Shown here: one piece after another, positions 1 through 8,743 of the stretch
How positions within the stretch are numbered: position 1 is the stretch's first letter
Layout of the letters: every line of letters starts with the position of its first letter
Assembly (NCBI GenBank): GCA_965204875.1
Contig: OZ242020.1
Location: 806,001-870,000 of the forward strand
Length of the DNA stretch: 64,000 nt
DNA from: Aldehydirespirator sp965204875
GTDB taxonomy: Bacteria > Actinomycetota > Acidimicrobiia > Acidimicrobiales > Aldehydirespiratoraceae
Direction: 5' to 3'
Translations under genes and position numbers: made by a program
The notes under the pieces: generated by a model
What the model saw: the letters and a program-made list of their open reading frames with translations, nothing else
Databases searched by the model: none
What the model was told of the DNA's origin: nothing

Positions 1-373
1 GGTTGTCCCGCGCATACCCCTCGACCACCTCGCGAGTCTCGGCGTTGGTCGTATGGATCAACTCACGGGTCTCAGCGTTGGCGGCCTGCGTCAACTCACG
101 GGTCTCGGCGTTGGTGGTATGGATCAACTCGCGGATCTCGGCGTGGGCCGCCTGCGTCAGCTCACGGGTCTCGGCGTTGGCGGCCTGCGTCAACTCACGG
201 GTCTCGGCGTTGGCGGCCTGCGTCAGCTCACGGGTCTTGGCGCCGTCGCGGAGCAACACCCGCATGGTGACGAACATCAGCGTGGTCATCGTCATGAACA
301 TCAGGACGAACGCCGACCCGAACATCGTCAACACGGTCGTGTCCATCTCCATGCCAGAGAAGCTAGTGGGCAT
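1..373 (-). CDS. Membrane-anchored hendecad-repeat coiled-coil protein, partial
   Basis: The reading frame enters from the right and runs off the left edge, so only the first ~120 residues are present. An N-terminal hydrophobic segment (about residues 8-35, rich in Met, Phe, Val and Thr) looks like one membrane anchor. It is followed by six and a half copies of an 11-residue unit, consensus TRELTQAANAE with the variant TRELIHTTNAE, encoded by a 33-bp DNA repeat. Eleven-residue periodicity is typical of hendecad coiled coils and apolipoprotein-like amphipathic helices. The start may be ATG 373 or ATG 352; neither has a clear ribosome binding site. Function is unknown. A role as a membrane-tethered rod or scaffold is inference from the repeat alone. 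Confidence 0.7.
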   Translation of the reverse strand, partial: MPTSFSGMEMDTTVLTMFGSAFVLMFMTMTTLMFVTMRVLLRDGAKTRELTQAANAETRELTQAANAETRELTQAAHAEIRELIHTTNAETRELTQAANAETRELIHTTNAETREVVEGYARDN

Positions 374-451
374 CCGCGCACCACGCAACCCGAAAGAACA
401 TGAAATGAACGTAGCATTCAGCTGGGCGGCGGGGACGGCGGGCCGGAGCGC

Positions 452-1756
452 CTAGACGAGGGCGAGGGGGTAGCGGGTCAGCGGCTCGTTGCCGGTGCCG
501 GTTATGAGGATCTGCTGCTCGAGCTTCACCCCCTCTCCGCCGGACTTGGGGCCCACGAACGCCTCGACGCACATGACCATGCCGGGCTCGAGCACGGCGT
601 CGTAGCCGGTCGCCTCCCAGCGCTCGCGCACGAACACCGACGGGTACTCGTCGCACATCCCCACGCCGTGGGACAGCACCGTGTAGCAGTTGTAGTCCTG
701 GAGCGGCGGATACCAGGACCTCTCGGTGATCTCGCGAAGCGTGGCGCCGGGGACATGCAGTTCCGTGTTGCGCTCCACCTGCTCGACGGCCAGCGACCAC
801 GTGTCGTGCTGCGCAGGCGAGGGCCGGCCGCCGCCGCACAGCCAGGTGCGGGACATGTCCACGCACATGCCGTAGGCGCCCACGAGGTCGGTGTCGAAGC
901 CCATGAGCTCGCCGGCGCGCACCCGGCGGCTGCCGGCCTCCTGGTACCACGGATTGGTGCGCGGCCCCGACGCCAGCAGCCGCGTCTCGATCCACTCGCC
1001 GTAACGGGCGAGGTTGCCCGCCTGCAGCACCGACCACAGGCCCATCTCGGTGACGCCGGGCTCGAAGGCCTCCCGCATGTCGCCCACGGCCGCCTCACAG
1101 GCATGCACCGCGCAGCGCATGGCGCGGATCTCATCGGGGCACTTGATCGCCCGGGCCTGCTCCATCAGCGAGTCGGCCTCGACAAGATCCACACCCCTTG
1201 CCTGCAGGGCGCGCACTCCCAGAAGGTCGAGCCGGTCCACCGCCAGGCGCCGGCCGCCCCGGCCGTGCTCGGCCAGCAGGTCGACGATCTCGCCGGCCCA
1301 CCGATCGGCGACCTCGCCGGACCGGGATCCGGCATAGAAGTACACGAAGGACTCCGCCGGGCGGATCTCGTCCACCGACTCCGAGTGCAGCGCCAGGAAA
1401 TCGCCCTGGGAGAACTCGAACAGGACCAGCGGACCGTCGGTGGCCACGAACGCGAACCGCACGGCGTTGTGCATCGTCCAGATCGACATGTTGGTCGTGT
1501 CGGTGGCGTAGCGGAGGTTGATCGGGTCATACAGCAGCGCCGCGTCGCACTGGGCCTCCCGAAGCTGCGAGCGCAGGCGCTGGAGCCGGTGGCGTCTCAG
1601 GGCTGCGCGGTCCGGCAGGCACAGTCCCGCGGCGACCCATCCCGCCTCGAGGTCGGCCCCCGGCCCGAGCGCGTGCATGTTGCGCTCGCCGTGCTCGATC
1701 AGCCGGCGGTCCGGCGCGGCCCGGCGAACCCCGATCCTCGGCTGATGGCGCCTCAT
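452..1756 (-). CDS. dddP: DddP-like DMSP lyase (M24 peptidase fold)
   Basis: Probable dimethylsulfoniopropionate lyase, cleaving DMSP to dimethyl sulfide and acrylate in the cytoplasm. The protein (434 residues) has the creatinase/aminopeptidase P fold and follows DddP motifs closely: an ATDTTNMSIW region near residue 85, IETRLLASGPRTNPW at 256-270, FDTD (Asp288, Asp290), CVDMSRTW (Asp300), SHGVGMCDE (His363, Asp369), CVEA (Glu398) and KLEQQ (Glu413). The Asp, Asp, Asp, His, Glu, Glu set corresponds to the metal ligands of DddP, and Asp369 sits six residues after the His as in DddP. It is encoded next to a betaine-type ABC transporter on the same strand, which supports the substrate. Met27 (about position 1678) is an alternative start. 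A plain Xaa-Pro peptidase is the less likely alternative. Confidence 0.75.
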   Translation of the reverse strand: MRRHQPRIGVRRAAPDRRLIEHGERNMHALGPGADLEAGWVAAGLCLPDRAALRRHRLQRLRSQLREAQCDAALLYDPINLRYATDTTNMSIWTMHNAVRFAFVATDGPLVLFEFSQGDFLALHSESVDEIRPAESFVYFYAGSRSGEVADRWAGEIVDLLAEHGRGGRRLAVDRLDLLGVRALQARGVDLVEADSLMEQARAIKCPDEIRAMRCAVHACEAAVGDMREAFEPGVTEMGLWSVLQAGNLARYGEWIETRLLASGPRTNPWYQEAGSRRVRAGELMGFDTDLVGAYGMCVDMSRTWLCGGGRPSPAQHDTWSLAVEQVERNTELHVPGATLREITERSWYPPLQDYNCYTVLSHGVGMCDEYPSVFVRERWEATGYDAVLEPGMVMCVEAFVGPKSGGEGVKLEQQILITGTGNEPLTRYPLALV

Positions 1757-1763
1757 CCCGCCG

Positions 1764-1803
1764 CCAAAATAGCGAGGGGGCGGGGCCGAAGCCCCGCCCC
1801 CTC
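1764..1803 (-). terminator. Strong hairpin with UUCG loop, rho-independent-like terminator
   Basis: A perfect 13-bp stem (1774-1786 with 1791-1803) closes on a four-base loop that reads UUCG, closed by C-G, on the minus strand, followed by TATTTTGG. It lies between the end of the solute-binding protein gene and the start of dddP. It may end transporter transcription or reduce read-through into dddP. Confidence 0.75.
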
Positions 1804-1860
1804 ACGCGTCACTCAGTCCTAGCCGAGGCCCTCAGGCCCCGGCCGCAGACTCCGTGGTTG

Positions 1861-3183
1861 TCAGGCGGCCGCCATCGCCTCGGCGAGCCACTCGTCGACG
1901 AGGCCGCGGTTGTCAGCGATCCACTGGGTGGCCAGGTCCGTGGGGCTGGCGCCCTCGCCCTGTTCCACGTTGGCCAGCGACACGTCGATCACCGACAGCT
2001 TCACAATCTCGAACAGCTTCTCGGCTGCGGGGTTGGCGGCAAGGAAGTCGTTGTTGGCCGTGACCAGGATGTCCGCCGCGATCCAGCCGATCGGGCACAG
2101 GCCGTCGGGGTGCTCGGCCGCAGCCGGGCACTGGTCCGGGCCGATGGCCGCGTAACCGCCGTTGCCGTCAGCGCCGCGCTGGCTGTGCTCCTCGCCGCCC
2201 TCCTGGTTGGCCGGGTTGGAATCGTCGAGGATCTCGTTGAGGCCGATCCAGTACACGTTGTCACCAGGACGCAGCTCGGTGATGTACGCGGACGGCGTCC
2301 ACGTGTAGGCCACCATCGGTACGCCCTCATTGGCGTTGTCGACGGCCTGGGCGAACATCGCGTCATAGCCCGCGATGGTCTGCTGGATATTGTCCAGGCC
2401 CGAGAAGGCGATCTGGTTGGTGATGATGTTGTCACAGGTCCAGGACTCGGGGCAGCCGAAGATGTCTGCCATCCCGTTGCCGGGCACCGGATCCGTCGCG
2501 TCGAACGCGGCCAGCGCCTCGGCGTTGTCGTTGAGCGCGTTCAGCGTGTACACGCCGAACTCGTCAGCGAACGACTTGGTCACCAGGAAACCCTGCAGAC
2601 CGCCAGCGATCATCTCCTCACCCACGACCGACACGTGGTCACCGACCAGAGAGCCATCGGGCAGCTCGCCCGCCAGCCAGGCCAGATGGCCCGGATACCA
2701 GCTGTTCGGCCAGTAATCCATCTCGCCCTGGGCCATCGCCACATAAGCATTGTTGGGGCCAAGCTCAAGCTCAGCAGGATCCGAGACCTCGTAACCCAGC
2801 TCCTCCAGCAACTGCTTGTACAGCTCCGCCTGCATATAGCCGGTGCTCCAGTTGGCGCGACCAGCGATGACGCTGACACCCTCGCCGGGCATGCCCGGGT
2901 CGTCCATGGACTCAGGATCGGGTGCGGGCTCGGGCTCGGGATCATCCATCGGCTCCGGATCATCCATCGGCTCCGGGTCGTCCATGGGCTCGGGATCATC
3001 CATCGGCTCGGGATCATCCATGGGCTCCGGGTCGTCCATGGGCTCGGGATCGGCTGCCGGAGCCTGCGTGGTCGACGGCGCCGTCTCGGTGGACGTGTCG
3101 TCGTCATCGTCCCCGCACGCTGCGGCAACCAGAGCCAGAGCCGCGATCAAGGCGAGCCACTTGCTCGCATGTCTCTTCTTCAT
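1861..3183 (-). CDS. Betaine/DMSP-type ABC transporter solute-binding lipoprotein
   Basis: Extracytoplasmic substrate-binding protein of the OpuAC/ProX type. It begins with a lipoprotein signal (MKKR, hydrophobic core, lipobox LVAAAC) followed by an acidic DDDDDTSTET stretch. A linker of about eight PEPMDD-type repeats spans roughly residues 45-92. The binding domain follows (about 105-440) and contains ANWSTGYMQAELYKQLLEELGY and MAYTWTPSAY-like segments of the glycine betaine-binding family. The permease and ATPase genes lie immediately upstream on the same strand. Because the gene beside it is dddP-like, DMSP or a related betaine is a plausible ligand, but the sequence does not fix this. 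The repeat linker probably acts as a flexible tether through the cell envelope. Confidence 0.88.
   Translation of the reverse strand: MKKRHASKWLALIAALALVAAACGDDDDDTSTETAPSTTQAPAADPEPMDDPEPMDDPEPMDDPEPMDDPEPMDDPEPMDDPEPEPAPDPESMDDPGMPGEGVSVIAGRANWSTGYMQAELYKQLLEELGYEVSDPAELELGPNNAYVAMAQGEMDYWPNSWYPGHLAWLAGELPDGSLVGDHVSVVGEEMIAGGLQGFLVTKSFADEFGVYTLNALNDNAEALAAFDATDPVPGNGMADIFGCPESWTCDNIITNQIAFSGLDNIQQTIAGYDAMFAQAVDNANEGVPMVAYTWTPSAYITELRPGDNVYWIGLNEILDDSNPANQEGGEEHSQRGADGNGGYAAIGPDQCPAAAEHPDGLCPIGWIAADILVTANNDFLAANPAAEKLFEIVKLSVIDVSLANVEQGEGASPTDLATQWIADNRGLVDEWLAEAMAAA
2915..3055 (-). repeat. 18-bp-type repeats encoding PEPMDD linker
   Basis: About eight imperfect tandem units encode Pro-Glu-Pro-Met-Asp-Asp in the lipoprotein. 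The units alternate between two synonymous versions, as expected of slippage-prone coding repeats. Confidence 0.85.
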
Positions 3184-3255
3184 TAGGGGTTCCCTCCTAG
3201 GGTTGTTATCGGTGTTCCCGGACGGCGCGCCCGAGAGCGGCGCACAGGTTAGCAG

Positions 3256-3357
3256 CGCTGCAGCGGGCTAGCTCCCGCCGCACGCAGGATGCCGTGAGGC
3301 TGTCCCATGCACGCATGCTGCGAACCGCCGCTAGCTCCCCGTTGTCTGCGGTATGTC
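3256..3357. repeat. Tandem duplication of transporter permease 3' end (63-bp offset)
   Basis: The sequence around the permease stop codon (GCTAGCTCCC at 3330) recurs 63 bp downstream of the gene at 3267, with similar flanks on both sides (CTGC..., ...CGCAGG/GCGGTATG). It belongs to the 61-73 bp family described in the findings. Confidence 0.55.
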
Positions 3358-5985
3358 GCCGTAGACCTTGTTGCGCTCGAACTCGCCGAGCGTCGCCCGC
3401 GTCGAGGCGAAGACCGTGGCGCCGGCGGCCATCACGAGCACGGAGCCCACGCCGGACACGAAGTTGGCGTCAGCGACCCGCACGATCGTCGCCACCCAGG
3501 CGAGCGACACGATGGCGATGGCGAGCCCGAGCCCGCCCACGAGAGCGCTCCATCGGTAGCGATGCGTCTCGTCGGCGCCGAACACCCCGATGGCCGGCAA
3601 TGCCAGTCCCAGCGCGGCCAGCCCGGCCACGAGGGTCCAGATGCCCATGCCCGCTCCGCTTCCCTCGAAACCGTCGTGAATGATGTCGCCGGTGCGCCTG
3701 GCCTCGGAGATCTTGGCGGCGATGTCGGCCGCCCTCACCCCCTCGAGCGCCAGGGCGCGGTTCTCGATCAGCTTGAACTCGTCGGCACGCACCAGATCGC
3801 CGGCAGCCTCCGCCTCGTCCGCGATCGCCCGAGCATCCCGCGCCTCCTGCGCCGCGGCGGCGCCCTCGGCCGCGATCTGGTCGAGCTCGGCACGCAACTC
3901 GGGCCCGATCACCGACTCGGTGCGGGTGTCGAAACTCCAGCCCGCATAGCCGCCCATGACCAGCAGCAAGACGGCGAAGACACCGCCAATGAACCTCCCC
4001 CAGGCGATGTTGGCCGACAGCGGCCTGCGGGCCGTCATCGGCGCCCGCCACAGCCAGGCGCAGGCGCCCAGCGTCGCGACCAGCCCGCCCAGCACCGCGA
4101 TCCAGACCCCGATGCCCGTCGAGTGCGCGGTGACATTGTCGGGCGGGTTGGCCAGCAGGTAGACCAGCGATACCCCGAAAGCGGCGATCGAGAACACTGC
4201 CGCACCGTGAGCGGAGAACCACCTCGAGCCCTGGCCCGGGCGCCACAGCGTGCTGACGGCCGACCAGACCACCACCGCGGCGGACATGGCGATGAAGATG
4301 CCGAACCATGAGCCGCCCGAGGCCGACACGCCATTGAAGCTGTTGGACAGCCACTCGATCTCGCCTGCGCAGGACAGCTCATCGGCCGGCGCGCCCGACA
4401 GCGGGTCCAGGGCGCTGGTCTCGACCCGCTGGCCGCTGCACTGCTCGGTGCGCAGATCGACGTCGGTGGAACGCGCGTACGCCGAGACGAGACCCGCGTC
4501 GACGCTCCACGGCAGCAGCAGGGACACCAGCATCACCAGCGCGCCCGCGCCGGCGGCGATCACGGCCTTGCGCTCGTTGCCGGAGGCCGGCACGAACGCC
4601 TCCTCGGGTGCGGCCGGCTCCTGTGCCAGCTTGGAGACCTTCTCGTCGGCCGCGGCCTGAGCCTCCTCGAGCAGCCTCTCGGGCGTGCGCCGGTTGGACC
4701 AGGCCTTGACGATACGCGACAGCAGGTTGCTCGAGTCGGCGTCGGTCTGGCTCAGCCGGTCGAGCACGACGGCCACCAAGAAGAAGGCCAGCCCGCCCGA
4801 GCCGGCCTGGGCGACATCGAGGTTGGAGATCGCCTGGAAGAGCAGCCGCCCCAGGCCGCCGGCACCCATGATCGCGGCGATGCCCAGCATCGAGATGGAC
4901 AGCAGCAGCGTCTGGTTGAGGCCGGTCATGATCGCCGGGCGCGCCAGCGGCAGCTGCACGTCGGTGAGCACGCGCCACTCGGGCGCGCCGTAGGCCCGCG
5001 AGGCCTCCACCACATCGCCCGGCACCTGCCGGATGCCGAGGTTGGTTAGCCGTATCAGCGGGGGGAGCGCGAAGGTCATCGTCACCATCGTCGCGGAGAC
5101 GAAGCCGACCCCGAAGAAGAAGATGAACGGCAGCATGTACACGAACGAGTGAACGACCTGCATGGCGTCCAACACCGGCCTGACCACCTTCCAGGCGCCG
5201 TCCACACGCCCGCACAGCACGCCGATGGGGATGCCGACCATCACGCACAGCAGCACCGCCACGCCGATGAAGCCGAGGGTCAGTGCCGTCTCTCTCCAGT
5301 AGTCCTCACCCAGCAGGCCGCAGATCAGCAGCCCGATGAACGACAGCACGCCGACCTGGAAGTTGCGCATGGCCCAGCCCAGCGCGAAGACCGCGATGCA
5401 CACCGTCAGCCAGGACATCTGCAACAGCCAGTCGTCCACGATCACTCCGAGCAGCCGGTCGAAGGGCCACTCGATGATGGCGAGGGTGTCCTTGAGGTTG
5501 TTGTCAACCCAGAACACGGTCTGCTCTACCCAGTCGCCGACGGGGATCTGCCACTGGTCCAGCACGGTGTTCTGGCGCACCTGGGCCACGAGGCCGGAGC
5601 CGCACTCGAGGAGCTCGCCCTCGGAGTCGACGATGGCGTTCTTGCACTCGGTCGTCTCGCCGCCGCTGCGGAAGGTGGTGGTGCCCGAGGCGACGCTCTC
5701 GGCGGGCAGGGTCCGGTACCACCACACGGCGAGCAGCCCGATCAGCCCTCCTGCGGCCATCCCGTAGCGGCGGCCCCGCACGCCGCCGAAGATCAGCAGC
5801 GCCGGCACTGCGAAGAGAGCGATCAGCACCAGCCACTCGATGCCCGTGGACCCCCAGTCGACCAACCGGTCACCGGCCTCGGGACTCGTGACTGTGTCTA
5901 TGAAGCGGTCGAGGAAATGACCCTGGTACTCCTCGCCGTTGGCCTGGGCGAGCACCCCGGCGCCGGTTGCCAGTTGCGCGCTCAC
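3331..5985 (-). CDS. Betaine-type ABC transporter permease with long C-terminal extension
   Basis: Inner-membrane permease of the ProW/OpuAB type. The chosen start is GTG 5985, which overlaps the ATPase stop in a GTGA junction and follows GGGAGGTG. A longer frame exists upstream but overlaps the ATPase gene. The BPD permease core lies at about residues 215-440 and contains the EAA loop (EASRAYGAPEWRVL ... LPLARPAIMTG). At 884 residues it is far longer than usual permeases. After the core come a charged segment, several further membrane spans, an Ala/Glu-rich coiled-coil-like stretch (AEGAAAAQEARDARAIADEA) and more membrane spans. The role of the C-terminal half is unknown. An external Cys-containing loop (about residues 100-135) is also unusual. 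Confidence 0.85.
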   Translation of the reverse strand: MSAQLATGAGVLAQANGEEYQGHFLDRFIDTVTSPEAGDRLVDWGSTGIEWLVLIALFAVPALLIFGGVRGRRYGMAAGGLIGLLAVWWYRTLPAESVASGTTTFRSGGETTECKNAIVDSEGELLECGSGLVAQVRQNTVLDQWQIPVGDWVEQTVFWVDNNLKDTLAIIEWPFDRLLGVIVDDWLLQMSWLTVCIAVFALGWAMRNFQVGVLSFIGLLICGLLGEDYWRETALTLGFIGVAVLLCVMVGIPIGVLCGRVDGAWKVVRPVLDAMQVVHSFVYMLPFIFFFGVGFVSATMVTMTFALPPLIRLTNLGIRQVPGDVVEASRAYGAPEWRVLTDVQLPLARPAIMTGLNQTLLLSISMLGIAAIMGAGGLGRLLFQAISNLDVAQAGSGGLAFFLVAVVLDRLSQTDADSSNLLSRIVKAWSNRRTPERLLEEAQAAADEKVSKLAQEPAAPEEAFVPASGNERKAVIAAGAGALVMLVSLLLPWSVDAGLVSAYARSTDVDLRTEQCSGQRVETSALDPLSGAPADELSCAGEIEWLSNSFNGVSASGGSWFGIFIAMSAAVVVWSAVSTLWRPGQGSRWFSAHGAAVFSIAAFGVSLVYLLANPPDNVTAHSTGIGVWIAVLGGLVATLGACAWLWRAPMTARRPLSANIAWGRFIGGVFAVLLLVMGGYAGWSFDTRTESVIGPELRAELDQIAAEGAAAAQEARDARAIADEAEAAGDLVRADEFKLIENRALALEGVRAADIAAKISEARRTGDIIHDGFEGSGAGMGIWTLVAGLAALGLALPAIGVFGADETHRYRWSALVGGLGLAIAIVSLAWVATIVRVADANFVSGVGSVLVMAAGATVFASTRATLGEFERNKVYGDIPQTTGS

Positions 5986-7205
5986 ATGAACACCTCCCGC
6001 TCGAAGCCGTCTATCAGCTGCTCGACGCGGCCCATCTCCTCCATGATGAGGCGAGGATCGAGGTTGCCGACGAGCCTCCCGTCGCCGTCCACGACCGCGA
6101 TGGACAGTCCCCGGCCCGCGGCGGCATACATCTCGTTGAGCGTGGCGTCGGGCTGGCACTTGTCGAAGTCGCTGCGCAGCGCGTCACCGAGGCTGTCCGA
6201 GCCCATCGACCGGGCCCTGAGGCCGTCGGCGGCCGTGAGCAGCGCCGTGGGCCTCCCGTCGGTGTCGCAGCAGAAGCGGCCCATCACGTCGTCCACCTCG
6301 TTCAGCTGTGCCAGGGCCTCCGAGAGCGACAGCGTCTGCGGCACGGGCCTGGGCCGGGTCATGACCTCGTCGACCTTGATCACCCGGCCCTGATCGACGT
6401 CCTGGACGAACTCGGCCACGTAACCGGTGGCCGGCTCGGTGAGGATCTCCTCGGGCGTGCCGATCTGCACCACCGCGCCGTCCTTCATGATGCAGACCCG
6501 GTCGCCGATGCGCAGCGCCTCGTTGAGGTCGTGCGTGATGAACAGGATCGTCTTGTGGACCCGCGACTGGATCTCCATCATCTCGTCCTGCATCTGGCGG
6601 CGGATCAGCGGATCCAGGGCCGAGAACGCCTCGTCCATCAGCAGGATGTCGGGGTTGGAGGCGAGCGCCCGGGCCAGGCCCACCCGCTGCTGCATGCCGC
6701 CGGAGAGCTGCGAGGGCCTGTGGTCGGCGAAGGGCGCGAGGCCCACCAGTGCCAGCGCCTGCATGGCGGCCTGGTTGCGCTCGTCGCGGCCGACCTTCTG
6801 CACCTTGAGCCCGTAGCCGACGTTGTCGATCACGTTGCGGTGCGGGAACAGCGCGAAGTGCTGGAAGACCATGCCCATCTTCTCGCGGCGGAACGCCTGC
6901 AGGTCGGTGCCGTCGAGCTTCTGGACGTCGACGCCGTCCACGAGCACCTCGCCGTTGGTCACGTCGTAGAGCTTGTTGACCATCCGGATGGCCGTGGACT
7001 TGCCCGACCCCGACAAGCCCATCACCACGAAGATCTCGCCCCGGTTGACCGAGAAGTTCACATCGGTCAGGCCGACTACATGGCCGGTGAGCCGCTGCAC
7101 CTCGTTCTTGGGAACGCCCGAGCGGGCCAGTTCGAAGGCACGGCCGCGGGGCTGGGGGCCGAAGATCTTGTACACGTTGTTCAGTTCGATGATCGTGTCA
7201 CTCAT
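5982..7205 (-). CDS. Betaine-type ABC transporter ATP-binding protein with CBS region
   Basis: ATPase subunit of the ProV/OpuAA type that powers import. Visible motifs are Walker A GLSGSGKST (residues 63-71), signature LSGGMQQRVGLARAL, Walker B ILLMDEAFSALDP and the switch His in LFITHDLNEA. The C-terminal ~130 residues contain two CBS-like stretches (DEVMTRPRPVPQTLSLSEALA and a terminal IAVVDGDGRLVGNLD), which in OpuA sense ionic strength or cyclic dinucleotides. ATG 7205 is preferred over ATG 7211 because AAAGGA lies six bases upstream of it. It is the first gene of the transporter operon, ahead of the permease and binding protein. Confidence 0.92.
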   Translation of the reverse strand: MSDTIIELNNVYKIFGPQPRGRAFELARSGVPKNEVQRLTGHVVGLTDVNFSVNRGEIFVVMGLSGSGKSTAIRMVNKLYDVTNGEVLVDGVDVQKLDGTDLQAFRREKMGMVFQHFALFPHRNVIDNVGYGLKVQKVGRDERNQAAMQALALVGLAPFADHRPSQLSGGMQQRVGLARALASNPDILLMDEAFSALDPLIRRQMQDEMMEIQSRVHKTILFITHDLNEALRIGDRVCIMKDGAVVQIGTPEEILTEPATGYVAEFVQDVDQGRVIKVDEVMTRPRPVPQTLSLSEALAQLNEVDDVMGRFCCDTDGRPTALLTAADGLRARSMGSDSLGDALRSDFDKCQPDATLNEMYAAAGRGLSIAVVDGDGRLVGNLDPRLIMEEMGRVEQLIDGFEREVFM

Positions 7206-7255
7206 AGGCATTCCTTTCGCTCGCGGATAGGACCGTTGGCTACCCTAGTCGATTG

Positions 7256-7810
7256 ATGGCCACCAATTCATCCGGCGCTCGATCGCGCGGCAAGCGGAAG
7301 GCCCCGAGCGGGGGCGCGGCGGGGCGCCGGAGCGCTGCCGCTGTTGCGGCGGCGGCGCCCGCCGTGGACGCCGACACGGCCGCGGCTCTGACCCTCTACA
7401 ACACGTACCTTGAGGCCGACCGGGAGCAGCAGGCCCACGAGCGCGCCGTGCGCAAGGCCGAGAAGGCCAAGGACGAGGCGGCCGCGGTGGTGCGCAAGCT
7501 CAACGAGCTCAAGACGCCGGCCGCCGAGACCGCCGCAGCGGAGGCCGAATACCGCAAGGCCGTCGAGACGTTGCGCCGCGTGCGCGACGGCGAGAGCCCG
7601 GCCGAGGCACAGCGAGCCGCATCCGACACCGAGGCCGGAGACGACGCAGAGGACTCAGAGGAAGCCGACCCAGACGAAGCCGACGAGACCGATAACGAGG
7701 CCGACGAGACCGTGAACTCTGAGAGGGACGGAGCTGTCGGCGGTGCAGCCGACGAAGCTGACTCTGAGGGCGACTCGGACACAGCCGAAGACTCAGAGGA
7801 GGCCGCGTAG
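7256..7810 (+). CDS. Small protein, charged helix and acidic tail, unknown
   Basis: A 184-residue protein with three visible parts: a basic Ser/Gly/Ala N-terminus (about 1-35), a Lys/Glu/Ala-rich helix likely to form a coiled coil (about 40-115, KAEKAKDEAAAVVRKLNELK) and a strongly acidic, repetitive tail (Glu, Asp, Ala). Nothing identifies a function. It reads away from the ABC operon. A TACCCT hexamer at 7241-7246 lies about 10 bases before the ATG with no ribosome binding site, so leaderless translation is possible. The composition could reflect a nucleic-acid- or ribosome-associated protein, but that is a guess. Confidence 0.5.
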   Translation: MATNSSGARSRGKRKAPSGGAAGRRSAAAVAAAAPAVDADTAAALTLYNTYLEADREQQAHERAVRKAEKAKDEAAAVVRKLNELKTPAAETAAAEAEYRKAVETLRRVRDGESPAEAQRAASDTEAGDDAEDSEEADPDEADETDNEADETVNSERDGAVGGAADEADSEGDSDTAEDSEEAA

Positions 7811-7848
7811 AGGCCGAGCGACAGGCCGCAGGCGGCTCATCGGGGTTG

Positions 7849-8619
7849 CTAGTGGGGGTGCAGGCCCCCGTCTGCCACAAGCACCTGACCGGTGATGAAC
7901 CGCCCCGCGTCGCTTGCCAGCAGCAGTGCCGGGCCGACCATCTCGTCGGGATGGGCGAGCCGGCCCAGCAATGTGCCCGCAGCCATCGAGCGGGCTGCCT
8001 CCGGCCCCTGGTTGCGCACCATGTCCGTGTCCACCGGCCCCGGCGCCAGCGCGTTCACACGGATGCCACGGGGTGCCAGCTCCCCCGCCGCCGCCCGGGT
8101 GTAGGAGAGCAGGGCCGCCTTCATGGCGCCGTAGATGGCGAAGCCCCGCGCGAACATGAAGGCGCCGACGCTGATCACGTTCACCACCGAGGCATGGTCG
8201 CTGCTCTCAAGCTGCGGCAGGCAGGCCTGGGTGAGCATGGCAGGGCCGAGCAGGTTGACCTCGAAGGACTTCTGCCAGGCGAGCGCGGTCTGGGCGCCGA
8301 TCGGCTGGGCCAGCGCGTTGGCCGCATTGTTGACCACGATGTCGACGGTGCCGAACCGATCCACGGCCGCGGCGGCGAGCGCCTCGACCGCGTCGAGGTC
8401 GCCCATGTGAACGGGCACGCCGAGCGCCTCGAACCCCTGCTCGACCAGGCGGACCTCGGCTGCGGCGCAGGCCTCGGCCGAGCGGGAGGCCACCACCACG
8501 GAGGCGCCGGCGCAGGCCAGACCCTCGGCAATGGAGCGCCCGATCCCGCGGCTGCCGCCGGTGACGATGGCCGTGCGACCCCGAAGGTCGAAGAGCCTGC
8601 CGCAGGCGTCAGAGTCCAT
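7849..8619 (-). CDS. Short-chain dehydrogenase/reductase
   Basis: NAD(P)-dependent oxidoreductase of the classical SDR family, 256 residues. It shows the cofactor-binding TGGSRGIG (about 20-27), NNAAN (about 95-99), a catalytic Ser in VISVGA, the YGAMK catalytic Tyr-Lys pair and the C-terminal GPVDTDM segment. The C-terminus, ITGQVLVADGG, is typical of FabG-like members. It is a single gene facing away from the mannitol operon. The substrate cannot be told from sequence. FabG-type 3-oxoacyl reductase or sugar/alcohol dehydrogenase are both possible. Confidence 0.85.
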   Translation of the reverse strand: MDSDACGRLFDLRGRTAIVTGGSRGIGRSIAEGLACAGASVVVASRSAEACAAAEVRLVEQGFEALGVPVHMGDLDAVEALAAAAVDRFGTVDIVVNNAANALAQPIGAQTALAWQKSFEVNLLGPAMLTQACLPQLESSDHASVVNVISVGAFMFARGFAIYGAMKAALLSYTRAAAGELAPRGIRVNALAPGPVDTDMVRNQGPEAARSMAAGTLLGRLAHPDEMVGPALLLASDAGRFITGQVLVADGGLHPH

Positions 8620-8743
8620 ACCCGCAGCAGTCTACCGGAGCCGCGCAGAATGTCGTATTCGTGTGGTGCCGTATTGAGAGTTGCGGAGGGTGCAGGAACT
8701 GTGGAAGCCTGGGCGGTCACACAACACTTAGGAGGACTTGCAC
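8620..8743. other. Divergent intergenic region before mannitol PTS operon
   Basis: The spacer between the SDR gene and the PTS operon must carry the operon promoter. AGGAGG at 8730-8735 is the ribosome binding site of the IIC gene. No convincing -35/-10 pair or operator for the PRD regulator was identified by eye. Confidence 0.4.
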
